Assembly: GCA_963758205.1 (NCBI GenBank)
Contig: CAVWUM010000002.1
Span: 744,001 to 808,000, forward strand
Direction of reading: 5' to 3'
Length of the DNA: 64,000 bases
Origin: Owenweeksia sp963758205
GTDB lineage: Bacteria; Bacteroidota; Bacteroidia; Flavobacteriales; Schleiferiaceae
The position numbers were made by a program, and so were the translations under genes. Of this stretch, positions 62,559 through 64,000 are shown in pieces. The notes below the pieces were generated by a model. The model was not told where the DNA came from. It saw only the letters and a program-made list of their open reading frames with translations, and did no database searches. The number at the start of each line of letters is the position of its first letter. Positions within the stretch are counted from its first letter, which is position 1.

Positions 62559-62990
62559 TTATTTTATAAAGTACAAATCACTGGCCCGGTCAATTTTACG
62601 CTGAGCTCTTCTGGTTTGCCAAATACCCAAACCTGTACCCAGTGCACCTACCCCAAAACTGATAGTAGTGGTATAAGGTAAAATTGCTCTGCCAACCGAC
62701 TCGCCAATGCTTTGCGAAGGGGAGTCATCCTGCATTTGAACCAAACCGCTTATGCCTCCCAAAACACCTATTGTTCCAACAGCATAAAATACAGCGCTCC
62801 ATGTAGTGTTTTTTCTGGATTGCCTGGCTAATTGATAATACTCTGTCCCTGGTTCGGTTTTCAAAATCATTCTTCTTATTTGATCTCGGGTAAAACTCTG
62901 GCTGCCTGAAGTGTCGGCACTCACAGGAGCATATTGTGCGAAACAGTTAGAAGTAATTACGAAAATGATTATTTGAAGGGTAGATTTCAT
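62559..62990 (-). CDS. Hypothetical exported membrane protein
   Basis: A 143-residue protein with a signal peptide (STLQIIIFVITSNCFAQ) and two hydrophobic segments (AVFYAVGTIGVLGGISGL and TISFGVGALGTGLGIWQT). No family is recognised. It lies between the M28 and higA genes. Confidence 0.6.
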   Translation of the reverse strand: MKSTLQIIIFVITSNCFAQYAPVSADTSGSQSFTRDQIRRMILKTEPGTEYYQLARQSRKNTTWSAVFYAVGTIGVLGGISGLVQMQDDSPSQSIGESVGRAILPYTTTISFGVGALGTGLGIWQTRRAQRKIDRASDLYFIK

Positions 62991-63003
62991 GAAATAGAGT
63001 TAA

Positions 63004-63372
63004 TTAAACACTTAGCGGATAATCCTTTACCAATACACTTGCAGAAAGGTTTAAACGGGTTTCCAGTTTGCGAATCATTTCTACGGATAGCCTGCGCTTT
63101 TTGTTTAAAATCTCAGAAACCCTACTCTTACCGCCAATTTCATTTATTAAATCCTTCTGGCGAAGTTCCATTTCTTCCATTCTTATTTTTATGGCTTCAA
63201 TCGGGTCAGGCGCTTCTATCGGGTAATGTCTTTTTTCGTAATCATCAACTACGATAGCCAATAAATCCGCTCTGTCACTCTCGGGTGTTCCTTCTTCCGC
63301 ATCAAAAACCTTATCAAGCGCCTTAAGCGCCTGCATATATTGCTCTTTTGTCTTTATAGCTTTTACTTCCAT
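63004..63372 (-). CDS. higA: HigA-family antitoxin (XRE helix-turn-helix)
   Basis: A 122-residue antitoxin. The first about 65 residues are acidic and helical (DKVFDAEEGTPESDRADLL), as in HigA proteins that wrap the toxin. The C-terminal HTH is in MELRQKDLINEIGGKSRVSEILNKKRRLSVEMIRKL. It follows the toxin gene by 9 bp, the toxin-first order usual for higBA. It should repress its own operon. Confidence 0.88.
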   Translation of the reverse strand: MEVKAIKTKEQYMQALKALDKVFDAEEGTPESDRADLLAIVVDDYEKRHYPIEAPDPIEAIKIRMEEMELRQKDLINEIGGKSRVSEILNKKRRLSVEMIRKLETRLNLSASVLVKDYPLSV

Positions 63373-63381
63373 TTTTCTTAA

Positions 63382-63678
63382 CTATATCGTGTTGGCATCA
63401 ATCTTATCGTACTCGACATGGGTTCCTATAAACCGAATAAATGCCCATTGCTTTTTAAAATTGAACTTTACCACTAAGCGATAATCATTGCCTTTAATAT
63501 TAAATACAACCCGTTCATTTTTAAGAATACTACCATGGGCGTAAGTCTGCTTTATTTCATTTGGCGTTTGCCAGGCATTGTTTAAAACAGTTTCATACCA
63601 TGTTTTTAAATATTGCTCACAATCCGGATGATTTTCCCAGTATTCGCGCAAAGTGCCTTTTGAAAAAATTCTTTCCAT
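63382..63678 (-). CDS. higB: HigB-family mRNA-interferase toxin
   Basis: A 98-residue toxin of the HigB/RelE superfamily, in the group with the long N-terminal helix. LREYWENHPDCEQYLKTWYE, NERVVFNIKGNDYRLVVKFNFKK and WAFIRFIGTHVEYDKIDA are the family blocks. HigB cuts mRNA on the ribosome and is neutralised by HigA. The gene appears intact. It is the first gene of the higBA operon. Confidence 0.88.
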   Translation of the reverse strand: MERIFSKGTLREYWENHPDCEQYLKTWYETVLNNAWQTPNEIKQTYAHGSILKNERVVFNIKGNDYRLVVKFNFKKQWAFIRFIGTHVEYDKIDANTI

Positions 63679-63695
63679 GATTTAGCTTGGTCAAG

Positions 63696-63729
63696 CAAAT
63701 TTATGCAAAGTTCTTGATTTGGGAACTTT
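63696..63729 (-). promoter_or_regulatory. higBA promoter and candidate HigA operator
   Basis: A -7 box TAAATTTG (minus strand, 63696-63703) lies 18 bp before the higB start. Just upstream of it AAAGTTC (63707-63713) and GAACTTT (63723-63729) form a perfect inverted repeat, a fitting place for HigA autorepression. Confidence 0.45.
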
Positions 63730-63793
63730 ATTGCGATGAAATTAATAATCTTAATCTTGCATCCTTTTAAAACCCATATCCGTGTCAACACAA

Positions 63794-64000
63794 ATGATAG
63801 ACCTCCGCTCCGATACCGTAACCCGCCCCACTCCTGAAATGCTAAAATCCATGCTGAGTGCCAAAGTGGGCGATGATGTGTTTGGGGAAGACCCAAGTAT
63901 AAACCGGCTGGAGACTATGGCTGCTGAAATGTTTGGGATGGAAGCCGGGCTTTTTTGCCCCAGTGGCACTATGACTAACCAAATTGCCATTAAGCTGCAT
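63794..64000 (+). CDS. Threonine aldolase, 3' end cut by window edge
   Basis: The first 69 codons of a low-specificity L-threonine aldolase (threonine to glycine + acetaldehyde, PLP-dependent). IDLRSDTVTRPTPEML is the family opening, and VGDDVFGEDPSINRLE and FCPSGTMTNQIAIK follow. A GTG four codons upstream (63782) is an alternative start. The rest of the gene is outside the window. Confidence 0.88.
   Translation, partial: MIDLRSDTVTRPTPEMLKSMLSAKVGDDVFGEDPSINRLETMAAEMFGMEAGLFCPSGTMTNQIAIKLH

Overview
The window looks like chromosome from a Bacteroidota bacterium, probably a marine-type Flavobacteriia such as the Cryomorphaceae or Schleiferiaceae; family-level placement is inference. Evidence: a type IX secretion C-terminal sorting domain (16.6-17.9 kb), a PorV/PorQ-type barrel (56.9 kb), small outer-membrane barrels, a DUF6090 protein, and several promoters with the Bacteroidota -7 box TAnnTTTG. 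No rRNA, tRNA or CRISPR array was recognised.

Layout. 0-1.9 kb: a cut-off secreted protein and an IS200-like/RAYT transposase next to palindromes. 1.8-6.9 kb: an acetaldehyde/acetate module (acetyl-CoA synthetase, DUF779 protein, aldehyde dehydrogenase, divergent AraC regulator). 7-12.2 kb: GT39 glycosyltransferase, diheme cytochrome c, and a PAS histidine kinase with its single-domain receiver. 12.3-22.6 kb: fatty-acid beta-oxidation (fadE-like acyl-CoA dehydrogenase; marR-fadN-[four-helix gene]-fadA operon), with an ECF sigma/anti-sigma-like barrel pair and a T9SS cargo in between. The marR and fadE promoters carry the same palindrome at the same place relative to the -7 box, so one MarR repressor probably controls both. 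22.6-37.9 kb: mostly chromosomal genes, including a GNAT-nitrilase fusion, an FAD oxidoreductase with the halogenase WxWxIP motif, an HD-domain protein ending in a PycTM (Pycsar effector) domain, a membrane class III cyclase, a LytM peptidase, fumC, an amidohydrolase and a long-chain acyl-CoA synthetase.

37.9-44.0 kb is the accessory island and the most interesting part. Two gene cassettes are bounded by integron attC-like half-sites: one unknown protein, and a two-gene ATPase + DUF4435 unit that matches the PARIS anti-phage system (AriA/AriB). Both attC-like sites are split at the equivalent position by a copy of an IS110-family (IS1111-type) element, the known habit of the IS1111-attC group. 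No integron integrase is present in the window.

44.1-50.9 kb: a stress/regulatory-looking block (SnoaL-like lipoprotein, HxlR regulator, ECF sigma factor, small membrane proteins, SDR, haloalkane-dehalogenase-like hydrolase). 51-64 kb: assorted small genes, then housekeeping genes (acpH, purS, pssA, lnt), an M28 peptidase, a higBA toxin-antitoxin pair and the start of a threonine aldolase.

Caution: five otherwise intact genes (fadA, HD-PycTM, fumC, an S41 peptidase, a DUF1573 protein) are each broken by one single-base indel in a short homopolymer. This is more typical of residual sequencing error than of real decay, so their status should be settled with raw reads.
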